Shown: in pieces, positions 12,186 through 25,335 of the stretch
Layout of the letters: every line of letters begins with the position of its first letter
Position numbering within the stretch: position 1 is the first letter of the stretch
From: Parelaphostrongylus tenuis
Taxonomy: Eukaryota > Nematoda > Chromadorea > Rhabditida > Metastrongylidae
Direction: 5' to 3'
Assembly (NCBI GenBank): GCA_019055375.1
Contig: JAHQIW010006143.1
Location: forward strand, 1-64,000
DNA length: 64,000 bases
Program-made: the position numbers and the translations under genes
Notes under the pieces: generated by a model
What the model was told of the DNA's origin: nothing
What the model saw: only the letters and a program-made list of their open reading frames with translations
The model's database searches: none

Positions 12186-13499
12186 CCAAAGCTTTGCACA
12201 TCACTTGACATTCATGGGGTATATCTGTGACATCACACCATACTTAGGAAGCTGTTAAGTAAAAGAATTCTGTCTGATCAAAAAGTTACTAGTTTGTTTT
12301 ACCTTAAACACTGACATAGTGATTTGAAGTATGCTGCAAGTCTGAAAAAATGTGATCCGCACAACTCGATTTGTATTGATGCGGCGGCTACGGAGATCAG
12401 CGTTGTGAGAAGAAACAATCGCTGTGGGTACTCGGCACCAGTCATCGTGGCTTAATAAAAGAGAAGCCGTCGTAACGTTAGCAGTAATGAACCTTATATA
12501 AACCTTGTGTTAGTTGAAGCAAAGTAATTCTTTAGAAAAATCCACTGACAGCTACGCAGATTATGCCAAAGAAAGAGGTATGTGAATTACGGGTTCAACT
12601 TACTTCCGATGTCAGATATTTTGCATACACCTTAATATGCAGTTGATAAATATATGTAATCTTATACCAGTGATGAAAAGCAGTAAGAACTAGAAAGCTT
12701 TTTTGAATGAACGCATATATCAATTGTTATAACTACGGGAAAGCACAAATGGCATGCGTTCGGGAATTTCTCAGGAAGAGATGTCGAGTCAGCAGCGCCC
12801 GCAGATATTTTGTCATTCGTAAGCAGATGGCCATAACATTTTGCATTCCAATTCGACAAATTACTCTAACATCTTAAATTTGGAGAAACTTTGCTTTATA
12901 CTAGTATCAAAGTAATGACATTAGCATGGAGAGCAACGCTTTCTTTTTTGAATCTCTTTTGTGGGACCCTCTGAAAGAAAGGCATTTGATGTCAGATGCC
13001 TCCATATTCAATGTCGTAATGTTCTCATTTCGGATGTATTCTGTGACGTTAATCGAGTGGAATTGTGATTCCTACTATAAGCAGAGTTTGAAGGTATTTT
13101 TTATGAATGCTCTTTTAAGAAAAACCACCCACTATCTTGTTGGGTGTGAGACTACCTAAGTTTTTCGCTTGGGAAACGTTTGAACCCGCCTCCCAAGATA
13201 GAGCATCATATGGAACAAATGTGTCAGTTGATGCGTGATGGTGCGCACTGCTACTCAGACCAGTAAAATGTTCAGGATGTCGGTGCCATACAGCTGACTC
13301 TATTTAGACACTCTCCTCTTCTATTCATTTCGGAAATTGCAGAGTTCATCCCAAAAGCCCGTTAAAATTTATGCTAACATTTTTGATTCCAGTCCCACGA
13401 TACTTATTTACACGTCAAAGTTTTCACCTCTACAACTTTCCTTTCCACATGTACCTAGGTTAGTGCTTGTGCAACTATTCGACCTTCCTGTCTAAGTAT
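12186..13499. other. No gene recognised
   Basis: Open frames at 12662-12859 (minus) and 12926-13159 (plus) show no family motif. No repeat of the catalogued families was seen. Confidence 0.45.
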
Positions 13500-13720
13500 T
13501 CATTTCATCACGGGCACATAGAGGCATAGAAGTGTTATCTGTTGCATCACCACATGTCTTTCAAGAGATTAAGTATATCATATCCTGTACTCATGTGACC
13601 GCCGTTTCTCTACCGTTAGGACATATCATACACTCGTTTGCTCCACATTCAGGCGCTTAAGAAGCAATTGACAGAGCAATATATTAGACCTCCTATCTAT
13701 AAAGTCTTCTCACAACTAGT
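13500..13720 (-). mobile_element. Penelope-like GIY-YIG remnant
   Basis: Read on the minus strand, CPNGRE is followed by a stop, then IYLIS and TCGD. This matches the order in the GIY-YIG region of the intact-looking minus copy (IYLISCAACGDEYI at 37859-38179), including the preceding cysteine-rich lead. Nucleotide similarity to 38090-38170 is visible around 'caagagattaagtatat'. It is heavily decayed, and no hammerhead motif was found downstream. Confidence 0.5.
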
Positions 13721-15589
13721 CTTTGAGCATCTTCTAGTAGTGGCACTTTTTCTTTTCTGTGAAGAAGAGTTTCAAGGGTTTCATGACTGAAGCTCAGCAC
13801 ACCACCAGTTTTCTTTAATAGCCTATACCGGCTCTAAAGCCTCGTCTTAGTGGCTGTTCAATTCTAACGTGTGATTTGGCTAATTGTTATTCTAGGTCTA
13901 GCGATTTCTTCAAAGCTATTCAATACGTACTCCCATCTCAATAAGCGCTTTTTGGTATGCAAAGAATGAGGAAAAGATAACACTTTTGCGCGTACTTGAC
14001 TTTCGATACCATTTTATTGCTTAGTTACTTCCGGAGAGCTGTGTACAAACGATCAAAGATATCAGCCAGTTCTCTGTAGGTTTCTCACTGAGTGAAAAAT
14101 CCCCCAGTTGAGACGTCCGCGCCAACGTCTCTCCATTTTTGTGAGATGACGGCTGATTTTTACATCTATCTAATGGTGAAAAAGTTGATAAGCGGCGGTG
14201 AATTTACAAAACGAGACCCCTACCTATATTTTGCTTTGCATTGTTTCAAACTAATAAACGGCGTCTAAATCGAGTTCTTATTGAGCCTAACTATTGGCTA
14301 TCAACATCTTGCTTCACCGATGAAACTCAAATGAGGTTGTTATTGATCGTTATTATGGCAGGACGTTCGGACAATTTCTCATTCATGAGCACTACAATGA
14401 CGTGAATCGAGGTTTGAGGCATTTGTACTCTTTGCGATGATTGTCTTCACAGCCTTCAGCACCGAAACGATTCGAGTAGGTTGTAGCACTGCACATAAGA
14501 ATTATTCCCATTGTACCCCTTCAAATGGACTACAGCCCCCTAAAGTGACGTGGCGCTGAAACTTTGATACAGAAATTTTTTTGAGGTTTTATACAAACTG
14601 AGTGAGATTTAGTGAGGCAGTTATTGAAATCAAGGAAAATGTCATAGCAAAACTGTCGCATAACAAATCGGCCAAAAACAACACGGGACTGTTGGAACAT
14701 GGAATTGGCAGATTGCAGAACAGTAACACACGTAACTGCTTACCCAGCTCCGCGCGGCTTCCACAAAAAACTTACAACAGAGACGATATTCTTACAGCTC
14801 CGATTAAATCTTGACGATTCCACCACAGTAAATTTGTTTCTAGAAACAGCTTCTTATTTTATCCTAGCAGTGAAAAGAAGATTACGTCTCGCAGTTAATC
14901 TATATATTGCAAAAAACGCGGTGATTGAGGCCGATGTCGAGAAACGCACGCTTTGGAATGCGAAGGCCAATATTCTTTCGACTGTTATGGCTGCACTAAG
15001 AAACCCTCTCCAAAAACCAGCAATGTTTTTGAAATCGTTAGGATTTCTTCTAATTATTGAATGTTTATACATTTCAAGAATTAAATTTGCCGCTCAAGTC
15101 ACTTGATTTCGGCTATCGAATGACTATTTACACTTCAAATGAAAGCAGAAATCGCGTTTTTACCACAATGCTCAAAAGGGTGGGGTAACGAAACAGCATC
15201 GAGAGATACTTATGTATTGCTAGAAAGTTGTGCAAATCGTTATTGTTTTTGTTTCATATTGTTGTTACAGGTTGCGTTTGTTGATGAATGCAATGGTATA
15301 CTGTTATCAATGCCAGCATTATGCGAAATATGGCATACATGCATGAGATTTGAAGGAGAGTTGTAGCTTACATAATGAAAAGTACGAATGTCTAAAACAA
15401 TGAGTGTTGCTTTCACTAAAACCACGCTCAAAGAAGTCCATCTAATAAAGAATCATTAATTTTCGCAATAATGAGGTTTCCTTAGTATAAAGTGCCCCTA
15501 TATACGTATCGAGAAATCAGCTGTAAATTGAAAGGACGGATTGATTGAGGCAAGAGCAAAATTTTGTCATTTTTTTGCTAGTGGGACAT
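13721..15589. other. Repeat-poor stretch, no gene recognised
   Basis: No family was recognised in the frames at 14602-15106. One unit of the dispersed repeat family is visible at about 14850-15130, ending with 'tttcggctatcgaatgac'. Confidence 0.4.
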
Positions 15590-16960
15590 CTGAAAGTGTC
15601 TTTTTGAAAGCCAACCTTGATTTTGAAATATTCATTTTATTTCAAGCTACCGAATGAGTAGTAACAGTTTAGTGGGATAGGTCTTTTCCAGAGAAGGCCA
15701 TGTGCTCACGAGAGCAGTCCTTGAAATGCGACTGCATGCGAAAGATATGTTTTTGAAGGTAAGGATTTTCAAAACAGTTGAGCGATACTACTTCCAGAAA
15801 TACGTCTATGAAGGCTGTAAATCAATTTTTCTAACGAAGAAGTTTCAGGAATTGAAATGCAAGGTACTGTTCTATTATGGCGGCGTCACTTGAGGCCCTC
15901 GGTAGAAAAAAATTTTTTTGCTTTTGCAAAACTTCCTGTACTATAACGATAGCTCAAATCAAGTGAATTTCAATGCCATGTTTAATTTCTTTTTACTTCT
16001 TGAATAGCTTATTTTTGGCGATTACTAGTCTAAATAAGATTTTGCCTCATTCGAAGATTTCTCACTGGATGAAAGTTTTGTTGTAATGAATTTTTAATTG
16101 TTACATAAAGAAAATTTTTCCAATTATGTTGATGTATTTGACCTACTGAAAAGGACTTCTTCGAGTTTTGTAACGACCGAAAGAATATTGGGTCTCACAC
16201 TCACTGAGCACTTCTAGTCGGCTAGGGGTGAGTATACAGCTGTGAATTCAAAGAGCAAACACATTTTCTGAATCAGAAAGATTTGATCTATCCAACAGTT
16301 AAGATTTTGCTATAAGAAAAACTTTTACCAGGCAAGAAATCTTCAAATGTGGAAGAAAATTTCATTTTGACTGATACGGCGTTGAAAACAAGCAGTATGA
16401 GAAATAAAATATACCTTTAAAATTCACTTGATTTGAGCTATCGATAAACTACAAAAACGTTTTGCAAAAGCAGGAATATGCTTTTACCTAAGGCTTCAAG
16501 TGGCGCCACCATAACAGAACAATATCTCTCGGGTTCTCCAAATGTGAAACGAAATCTCATTTTGACTGGCACGGAGTTTAAAACTAGCAATATGAGAAAT
16601 ACCTTTGAAATTCACGTGATTTAAGCTATTAGATTATCATATATTCATTAGATAACAGCAAAGATTACGCTTTTACCAAAGTCCACAAATGGCGCCGCCA
16701 TAACACAACAGTACCAAATGCAATAATATAATCCCAAAACATCTTCTATGAATTAGAAAAAATGGACTGCGATTGCAAAACGTTGCCTTTTATTTATTAG
16801 TAGTACTACTCTGGGGATCTTTTTACAATAAGCTTATTAGCAAATTCAAAGTTTTTCAAGCTATAAACTGACCATAAAAATATCAAAAAGATGGATGAAA
16901 ATGATCAATGATAGTGCAAATACATTCCTTTTCGTAAGAACGTGGTTTTTTCCTTCGAAA
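15590..16960. repeat. Dispersed repeat family, block 3 (TGGCGCC sub-unit)
   Basis: A unit occurs three times: at about 16405-16530 and 16590-16720 in plus orientation and at about 15855-15975 inverted. Each contains 'gaaattcacttgatttgagc', an AT-rich gap, 'gcttttacc' and a 'tggcgccgccataac'-like motif. The outer unit and the two inner ones therefore form an imperfect inverted repeat. No coding sequence. Confidence 0.55.
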
Positions 16961-17775
16961 AGAGCAAGATTTTAGGAAGCATTAGCGTTAGTCTTGCTAA
17001 AAACTATTCAGACAGGAATCTCATTGGTTGAATTTTATCGCTTTTGTTTGTAATTACCTCTGAGAACTCAATTGAATAGAATTTGTAGTGGAACAAGCGC
17101 TAATCTTCGTATCCGCTCGATGTGAAGACGGGCCAATAAAATGTCAACTATGATAAGAAGAGCTGAATATGTACTGTTCTTCCAAATGGTGTTGCAATAA
17201 TTATGTTACTCTTGCATTTCATCAGTTCTTCATTACTTTCGCTTGTGTCACTTCGAGTGATTTCAAACCACCAGTTACAGCAGAGCCTTAATATAATGCA
17301 TCATGTACAATTAACTGATCATCACTATCATCATTATCACTTTCACTGTCATTATCGACTGAAAGTATGATTCACTTTACTCTCTAGAAGTTCGACTCTT
17401 GGTCATAGCAATGTCGAGAACTGTACAAGCGATCTTATGAGACTTCACAAAAAACTTATAACAGTTACAGTTATTACCACTATAATAATCATTATCAATA
17501 CCGTTATCATTTAGCGATACAGTTTTCTCGTTGTAGCACAGGAAATGTATATGTAATATAGGCGATATAGATGTTCCTTTTACTAAGATTATTGCTGCAG
17601 AAGCTTTCCATTGAAATCCCAATATTCGCATCCATAATGCTGTCTGGCGTGTGTCTTCTCACGAGATGCGCCACCTTTTTCACGGGGAGCAGTGCCACCA
17701 CCACAGTAGCTGAGGAGATTTGACGTCGCGCGGTGTGGAACGAAATACCCACAAGGTCCTAGAAGGGATGTATTG
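16961..17775. other. No gene recognised
   Basis: A run of 'atcatcactatcatcattatcac' type low-complexity sequence lies near 17320-17360. Nothing else was identified. Confidence 0.4.
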
Positions 17776-18030
17776 GACCCTTTTTCCACAGTTTACATTT
17801 CATTGATCCGTCTTTTTGGGTGTTCTTTTTCCACTGTGTAAACCCCACTAATTATAACATCCAATTCGTTTTTTTCATCGTTTTCTTGGACGTCGTAAAA
17901 TATGTTGAGCGAGTCTCCTTGCAATAGCGATGATAGCCTGGCTGTCGGAAAGTGTGGGGGATTGAGCTCGACTTCACGCGCGCTGCGACGAACATCACAA
18001 CCCTTGATCACTGCGTCCCCGTAGTTACCT
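17776..18030 (-). mobile_element. SINE-like repeat, family B
   Basis: On the minus strand this carries the family B order: 'gatgttcgtcgcagcgcg', 'ggctatcatcgctattgcaa', 'ggagactcgctcaaca', 'gtttacacagtg' and 'aagacggatcaatgaaat'. The same blocks appear at 32715, 37310, 41440, 55288, 57180 and 60090. It is a non-coding interspersed repeat of about 250 bases. Confidence 0.7.
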
Positions 18031-19783
18031 GAATTAATTCTTAGTAAATGCATATAAAGCCTCGAGTAAAACAGATTACAGTCACATCGCGCCAATGACA
18101 TTTAGGACTATGTAATAAGTGTATTTTTTGGAAAAAGAAGTTTCTGGAAATTTTAGTGTTTGTTGGAATACCTTGGACGAAAAGAATGTTGAAAGGAATG
18201 AAAAATTTGACAGCAGAGTGAAAATAAATTTTACAGCGAGTAAGCCAGCCTTTGAATTCACGCAATCTTGAGTTATTGCTCTACTTCGCCAATACTACTC
18301 CAGCTTTCCTTCAGTGGGCAAAAATAAGCATTGCAACCTTTCAGAACAGCAAAAAGTCCGTTCATAGAACCAATGGGAACACGATGTAAGAGATTCTTCT
18401 CCTTAGACGTCACACACACTTTTCGGTAACCATAATAAAAGGGCAAAACAAGTTAAAACTCATCGCCGGCTTTTTCAAAGTGTTTGCTGTAGCAAATAGC
18501 TTGTCTTGTACTTATGTGGGCAGGGAAGAAATAAGAAAATCAAGAGCATTTGAAGGGCAAATATTTAACGAGAAGAGTTCATGTAACGTTGAGCATCAAG
18601 CTCTCACGATGTCATTGGTCGCTAGTAGCGCATCTTCTCACTAGCGGCTGTTCAGTTCTAACAGTACACAGCCTTGTGAATTTTCACCTGGTTTCCAGAA
18701 CTCAAAACACAAAGGGGCTCATTCCAGTTAATGCGCTTCAATGACGTCTCCTAATATGCGTACTGTATCCAACGTGGAAGGTGAAACAGTTTCATAAAGC
18801 TGTAGTCTTTTGGTGAATTATTCCCATAGTCTAATCATGAAAAATGAGGATATAGATTCCAAGCACATTATGACAAGTCTCCAATTATTTCTCTCAGAGG
18901 AGTTTTTAGAAGAGGCGTTTTTAGCAATCAACGAAATTCTTCTGAAAAACAAATAGTTTAATCCTCATCATCTGCACATTTTTTACTCATTTGGTTTTCT
19001 TCAGTAAACTTTATTTCAGGACCTTTTAGACTACTGTAATGTAACACTAATAAGTGATATAACGGTTGAAATAGAAATGAGATTACTGTATGGGATATAT
19101 ACAATATGTAGTTTAGGATTTTTTAGTATTGTCTGATAGACACGTATACAACTTCGATATTCGGAGACGTTAAAGTGGAAACGTCCAACACGCGTCGAAC
19201 CACTAGCGATTCTTTATACAACGTTTCAACGGTGTTTCATGGAATATGTGGTAGCTCCACTGGAAGATAGCCAATTCACCAGTTCTGAATATTCTTATTT
19301 TTATTTGGCTACGTAAATTACATGACAAAGATTGGGGACATCGTTAAAAGAAAACACATTTGTTTTCGACGTCACTCAGTCATCATCAGCTACAAGTAAA
19401 GGCGGTTTTCAAAGGAGGGGCGTCTAAATTTCTAGTTAAAGCTGCGAACTGGAGGCACTGCAAGATTGAATCCAATGTTTTTTTTTTGAACCATTCATTG
19501 CGCTTATCTTTGTAATTCTTCGCTGACTGCTCTGAGACCAGCATCGCGCGGACATTTTTCTTTATTATAAGCGAAGAGTTGCTCTTCTTGAAGTATTTTA
19601 TCTGAAAGCTACTTATTTACTTTCTAAAACATTTATCAAATAGAAGTTCAAAACCTCGGGCACCGCAGTGTTACTAAGCTGACTGTGACTAGTCAACACT
19701 CATATTTCCTGCCAGTTTATTAAAGCCACATTGTTACGAGCATTGGTTGGTGAATACGTTTGTTCAAAACCATCAGCAGAACT
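18031..19783. other. No gene recognised
   Basis: Frames here show no motif. A short piece at 18640-18665 ('cggctgttcagttctaac') repeats one at 13850-13870. The region lies downstream of the gene at 19784-21257. Confidence 0.4.
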
Positions 19784-21257
19784 TTAGTTTCCGTCAATAG
19801 TGCCCGATGCCAAGAAGAAATTTAATCCAAATGGACCTGATGCCAACATTCGAACCGCTCTGTTCAATACACTTTGCCACATCGTTCTCGGCCAATTTGC
19901 CATAATGATGTTTGTGACTACATAGATTTTCTTAGACGGATTTGAGCGAAAAATAAAACTGTTCAGACCGTGAGAGTTCCTGAAATTGACGTGTAGTTGG
20001 CGGGAGAAGTTATCATTACTTTCCCCGTTGTATCCGAACACATTTGTGGTTGCCCATTCTTTACAAAGGTGCAAATTCCCGTGACCGTGTTGCCGGCGAT
20101 GATGCAGCGCTGTGAAATCTTAGTTCGCATCATCATTTCGACTGGAAAAAAATTCTTAGAAGGACCGTCTTTACCACAACAAGGAACTGAAAAGGGCTGA
20201 GAACAAGTCTGTACACTAATTTTCTTATTTTCTCCAAAATACTCTGGAACATCACTTGACACATCGGTATTACATCATGTCATCAATTTCGAAAGCTTTG
20301 ATTTTGGTGCCTTTGTGATAGTTTATCACATGTACTAAGAGATTATTTCGTCAATTTCTATGAATCGTTGATATTTTTAGACGACAATAAACAAAGTTCT
20401 GCCTTTGTAATACCTGTTATATCTCTCTCAGGAATATGGCATATAAACGTTGGTTATTAGAGACTCACCCGTTTCAGACAGTTTGAGGGCGACTGCTTGA
20501 CATTTCAGTGGTTCGTAAGTGATGTTAACAGTAAGTTGATCCAAAATGGTCGAAATTACAGGATCGGGTAGAAAAGCAGCACGGGCTTGGCTTTCGAGGA
20601 CGTCAAAGACCTGAAAAAGAAATTTCTCTCACTAATTCAAAAAGTTTGTTCAAAAATGTTTCCCAATCAAACCACTTGAGGCAAGTCATGTTAGCACTAG
20701 GAGGTTGAATTGTAAATAAATTGGAGCTCACCTCGCAAACCTTCCCAGAATTCGCGAAAGAAGAAAGCTTAAACCTAGAAACTACCAACTTACTGTTTGC
20801 ATCACAAGGCGATGCACAAATATTTGAGCTCCTCCTCTGTTAGCAGCAATACCAGAAACACGAGCAGATTCTGCAGCGTTTTCTACATAAATCATTGCGA
20901 CAGGCAAAGAGAACCCGCTGACAGTAAAGGTCCTTGTTCTCGCTTAACGAGATTTTATTTTTTCATGCATAATCCAGCTTAGTCATTATACTAGATGAAG
21001 ATTTGAGCCTGAATTTCAAATCATTTTAAATTCGAAATTCTTTTCATTATGAGTTGCGGAAAGCAATGGTTTGTCGGTATTGACAAAGTGCCTAATCATT
21101 TATTCTAACAAAATTTCATAAATTTTCGCTAAAGATTTATAACAATCTACCGCTCACTACCTTGACCAGCAGGCTTTACTCCACATCCAAATATTGTCGA
21201 GATTATATATAGTAGAAAAATCTTAAGGAGAGCGCTCAATTGGCTTACCATGTTCAT
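19784..21257 (-). CDS. Secreted nematode-type protein, copy 2 (nearly intact)
   Basis: The five-exon model runs on the minus strand. Exon 1, 21257-21161: ATG, a hydrophobic signal stretch (ALLKIFLLYIISTIF) then GCGVKPAGQ, donor GTAGTG. Exon 2, 20942-20794: RTRTFTVSGFSLPVAMIYVE ... FVHRLVMQT, donor GTAAGT. Exon 3, 20610-20469: VFDVLESQARAAFLPDPVIS ... LTVNITYEPLKCQ, donor GTGAGT. Exon 4, 20141-19969: QRCIIAGNTVTGICTF, a second Cys, VMITSPANYTSISGTLT. Exon 5, 19917-19784: NIIMANWPRTMWQ, NRAVRMLASGPFG, stop TAA. Splice phases agree for exons 1-4. The exon 4/5 junction is out of phase by one base, so the last exon may be broken or spliced differently. It is predicted to be secreted with few cysteines. 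I do not recognise a named family. Confidence 0.6.
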
Positions 21258-21624
21258 TTTTGGTTCCTAAAATTCAAGCAAATTATAGATTTCGGTGTAA
21301 AAAAACTTTAAATTTTTGCGTTAGATTCTTCACAAAGCAATAATGTATTTGATACTTGAATATAAATTGCCAATTTATTAAGTCCAAAGCAAAATCCTTT
21401 GTAACAAACAATGTGCAGACTCCGGTTAAGCAAAGCCTAAGGAATTAATGAGCTGACATGCATGTCAAATTTTGAATGATTTGAGGTGAGCTAAAGTGCT
21501 TAGTGGAGAAGAACTTCTAGTGAATGAGCCAAATCTACAGGTGTTACGGTGTGAAGATGGTTCACGTCATCTTATTTCTGGTGTTGCGACATAATATCCG
21601 ATATAAAGATAAAACAGTCGAGAG

Positions 21625-21695
21625 TGTCAGCTTGTATTCAAACCCACATTCCACCCTATCCTGGAGCGCGTGTATAACCGTTGAACTACCAACGC
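21625..21695 (-). repeat. tRNA-like SINE head
   Basis: On the minus strand it reads TTGGTAGTTCAACGG (A-box-like), 'cacgcgctccaggatagggt' (anticodon-arm-like) and GGTTTGAATAC (degenerate B-box). It lies close to a plus-oriented head at 21813-21883, giving a divergent or convergent pair. Confidence 0.5.
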
Positions 21696-21812
21696 CTGTT
21701 TTGACACCACTCTTTCTACGCTACAACGCGTTATCCGTCAACAGCCAACTATCTACGGTCTGGCGTGAGCAGTCACTGTTGACATTGAACCCACTTATGA
21801 TGCGTGGTAGCA

Positions 21813-21883
21813 AAGCAAGCGTCGGTAGTGCAACGGTTCAGCATGAGCCCCAAATAGGCTGAAATCTGGTTCGAGTCCCAGCT
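21813..21883 (+). repeat. tRNA-like SINE head
   Basis: It has GCGTCGGTAGTGCAACGG, an internal arm 'gagccccaaataggctg' and a perfect B-box-like GGTTCGAGTCC, followed by 'agctaacgc', which partly complements the start. The T arm pairs only with an eight-base loop, so a functional tRNA is unlikely. Confidence 0.5.
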
Positions 21884-24160
21884 AACGCAAATATTTTTGT
21901 GCACTACTCTACATTATTGAGTTCATTGTAACATCATACCACTGCAATAGGCGGTCAAATAAAATGAATGCTAGTCGAGGAACCAATAGCTGGCTATTGA
22001 GGAATCGGCGATACAAGTGCATTTTTGTGAGATAATTTCTGGAAGAAGATATGGTTTGAAAAAGGAAGTTAATTTTTACTGCAACACGTTTTTCGCAACA
22101 AATTACTAGAGAGTAGAATTCGCTATTCAGCTTCAGTGTTCTCTTGAGAGTCGCCCAATCAGCACACATACAAAAATTCCTTAGTTGGGGTAGGCAAAAT
22201 AATTGTCTTAGGAAGAATTTCGACAGAGTCATATTGAAGGCTTCATGCGAAGCTGTTATTGGAGTGACACCAAAAATCTCTTTATATTAAGAAGAGGAAG
22301 GGAAATAATATGTGGAACGGTAGCAGGAAAATAAAATCGCATAAAATTATTAGGCCTTATTGTGAGACACAAAGTCTGATCTGTTGGGACTGACAGTATA
22401 TCGTGTTGAGAAAGTCAAGTGGACGTTGTAAAAAACTCCACTGAAGTAACACTGGAAAGAGGCATGCTTGATCTCCTTTTCATGCGTTCAAAGTTTCTCA
22501 TTAAGGTAAATGCTAATGGAACATCGTCACCTTCTTCAGTTTCTGCGCGATTTGCAGACAAAACAATTTTATATGGCAAAGCCCTATTCAATTCGTACCA
22601 CGTGCTCAAGCCCAGTAGTTCATTTCATTCCACCTAAAATTTGGTAACACGATATTTATAAGATCAGTAAAGCTGTTTTCTTATCATAGCAAAAGTAATT
22701 GCTTCAACTTATTCCATATTTCAAATTTCTAAAATAAAGCGAAAATGAGCAAGATGATTACTTGATCCTCAGGTAGTATCTTCGATTCGCGAGAGCGGGC
22801 CACTGTGATGATACCATAGGAGTCGACCAACGTGATAATAAAAAGGAAAGCTACGCTGGAAGGAAGCTTACCGCTGAACTTCGGTTTGAGGAGTAATTGA
22901 AAATTTTATTTTTCAAATGACACTTCATGGCGAGCACCGCTGCCCGTTGCATGATAACAATGTACTGGCTGGCCTAACTTTGTGATTTAGCTGCCTAATC
23001 AATCAGGAAGTGCTTAGAAATATCACTGACTAATCAATTATAAGATAGCGGTTGAGTGTTTAGATAGTAGAAAAACTCATGTGTCATCCTTCAGAATTAC
23101 TGTGCAGACAACGACGGTTTAGGCGTATTCGCTGGAAACCCCGCACTCAAAGTTCTATTATTTAAGAGGTTGCAATGAAAGGATATTTAGAAGATATATT
23201 ATTTGTAATCAAGGAAAGAAAAGCTTAATCTTAAATTCAATGTGTCAGCGAGACATGTCCAACTCGGGACGTAATGATTCCGTTTTGTTCTTTCGCCAAC
23301 GATAAATTTGAAAGCAGAGTCAGCGCTGTAAATGCATCGGCTCTCTTATGAGTTTTTTTTATTAAAGCCAAATGGAGCTGTATTAATGATCACGTGCCGT
23401 TGTTGTTCTGTGTTCTACCAGTTCCGTGTGGTGATAGTTCCGCGTCGTAGAAGCTCTGGTATGTAACAATTCCGTGTTGCTTTAGCTGAATCACTAAGCG
23501 GAAAACAATTTTGTACAGCATTCTTCTCATGCTCCAAATAGATGCATGATAAAGCTAGCAAATTTTAACGTTACGTTTAAACTGCTTGTCCAAATCCCTT
23601 TGAGCCAATCACTTCATTGCGATATTTTGTTCGGACTGCTGTAAAATGGGCGTCATGTCATTTCAGCCACGTGGTCCATTTGAAGAGGAACAATGAAGAC
23701 AGTTCTTCATTCGTATGTGCTTCACCGTATTCGATTCATTACGATGTTGATGGTTTATAAAACCAACATCGAAAGGACAACAAATAATGCGAAAATTCGA
23801 TTCAAGTCATCGTGATACTACGGATTGCGAATTGTCGAAATGCTAGCCATGAAAATTGTAATAACCTTGTGTATGCTCACCAATAAATTAAAATGTTGCT
23901 AGTCCAAAGCAAGGTCAATAAGAATTGAAATCGAACATTGTTTGTCGTTTGAGAGTAACACAACGCAAAACGTAGGTAGGCCTCATTTTGTGATTTCAGT
24001 CGCTTAAACGCACAGCGTAGTATTCGCTCTCAGAGATGACCGCTCCATTAGTTTCTTCATCACTACAGTTAACTTGCAAAACTTATGTAGGAGACGATGG
24101 CTTAAGCGTGTCACTACTAGACATTCCACTCAAAAAAACCTGCAGAAAATTGTTTGATAT

Positions 24161-24689
24161 TTCGAGAGTTTGAGTAGAGCTCTCCTCACGTGGCGACGTT
24201 ACAAAATGCTTTCAAAAGCCAAATACATGGTGGGCTGCCTTTGTTCACATTCCTCATCTACTGAAGAGAGCTATACGAAATATGTATCGAACAGTTATAG
24301 TGTTTGCACATTACAGTAAGAGAGTAAGGGATTGCTACACTTAGCATGGCATGTAATTAATCAAACACTAAGGTGAATAGACACTAAGGTCAGGTCGAAA
24401 AGCTGGTGTAAATACCTAAACAGAAACAGTAGCATGCTGAGCAGAAAAAATAAGGTGCCACGAAACTACATAACTAACAAAATAGATGTCACTATCAAGA
24501 GATATTTAATAGAGTGATCTAGAAAGATCTTCAGGAAATGTAGGGCCCAATATACTACGTCGTCAACTAGTTCCAACCACCTGTATGACCATTTGCATAG
24601 AATGAGTGTGAAGCATGTAGTAACGGCTTGGGCGGAGATGACATGAATACACATATAACGTACTTATGTCTTGTGAGCTGTTTTTAGCA
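24161..24689. other. No gene recognised
   Basis: Nothing identified between the duplicated flank and the RTE tail. Confidence 0.4.
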
Positions 24690-25055
24690 TTTTGAAAAAG
24701 AATACCCGAAGGTCCGACCTACGTCAACGATGGAAGATCAAAGACGCCGTTCTACACGCAGGGATGCCGAAAATACGGTGGGGCGGATGCGTGATAGACG
24801 AGACTTCAACGACATCCGACGGACGAGAGTCGTTGCCGACTGCATTCCTCGGGATAAAGGGCTCTACGGGAAGACAACTGTTCCGACGGTCCAATTTCTT
24901 CACAAAAAGACTTGAAGAAAGATACGATGCTCAGCGAATCCCTAGAGCAAGGAGGACCCCACTGGGCTACTCTTGAACGAGATGGGGAACAATGGAAGTG
25001 TTGCTGGTACCCGCTTGAGTCACTCGACAATCAATGGGACGACAGGTGATACATG
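24690..25055 (+). mobile_element. RTE-type retrotransposon 3' fragment (decayed)
   Basis: The frame encodes SDLRQRWKIKDAVLHAG, KIRWGG, then FFTKRLEERYDAQRIPRARR, which matches the C-terminal region of the RTE-type reverse transcriptase polyprotein at 35514-36281. Frameshifts separate the pieces, and the end (LESLDD-like) is read in another frame. It is a 5'-truncated non-LTR copy, plus orientation. Confidence 0.8.
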
Positions 25056-25254
25056 TGATCTCTTGTAGGGGGTGTGTTGATAGATACTTAGGCTGGATTT
25101 TCACATCCTGGGATAGCAATCAAAATCATCAGTGTAAAAAATTATTGAGTTCTTATAAGTAAACTTTGAAATCCGTGAGATTATAAGAGAAGGGTGTCCA
25201 AACATGGCCAGCTATATGACACATCATGTTTAATTGATTTACTAGTCAGGCCAA

Positions 25255-25335
25255 TAGTGCATACCATCACAGGCCAGCTGGTACCTTCACATTTATTGAT
25301 GTAAGAGCAGGTTCAAATCCCAGCCCATGAATAAA
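25255..25335 (+). repeat. tRNA-like fragment
   Basis: It contains AGGCCAATAGTGCATACC and a perfect B-box-like GGTTCAAATCCC, 60 bases apart. Stems do not close well. It is probably a tRNA-derived SINE head or tRNA relic. Confidence 0.4.

Larger units (their letters stand above)
21258..24160. repeat. Duplicated upstream segment (pairs with 57930-60090)
   Basis: Collinear, diverged similarity to 57930-60090 is visible at many points: 21525-21610 with 57990-58080; 22410-22470 with 58490-58540 ('agtggacgttgtaaaaaact' against 'agtggacgctgtaaaaagtg'); 23270-23380 with 59350-59470; 23480 with 59500 ('gttgctttagctgaat'); and 23990-24060 with 59990-60060. No coding sequence was recognised in either copy. 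Insertions of tRNA-like SINE heads interrupt this copy at 21620-21890. Confidence 0.6.
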
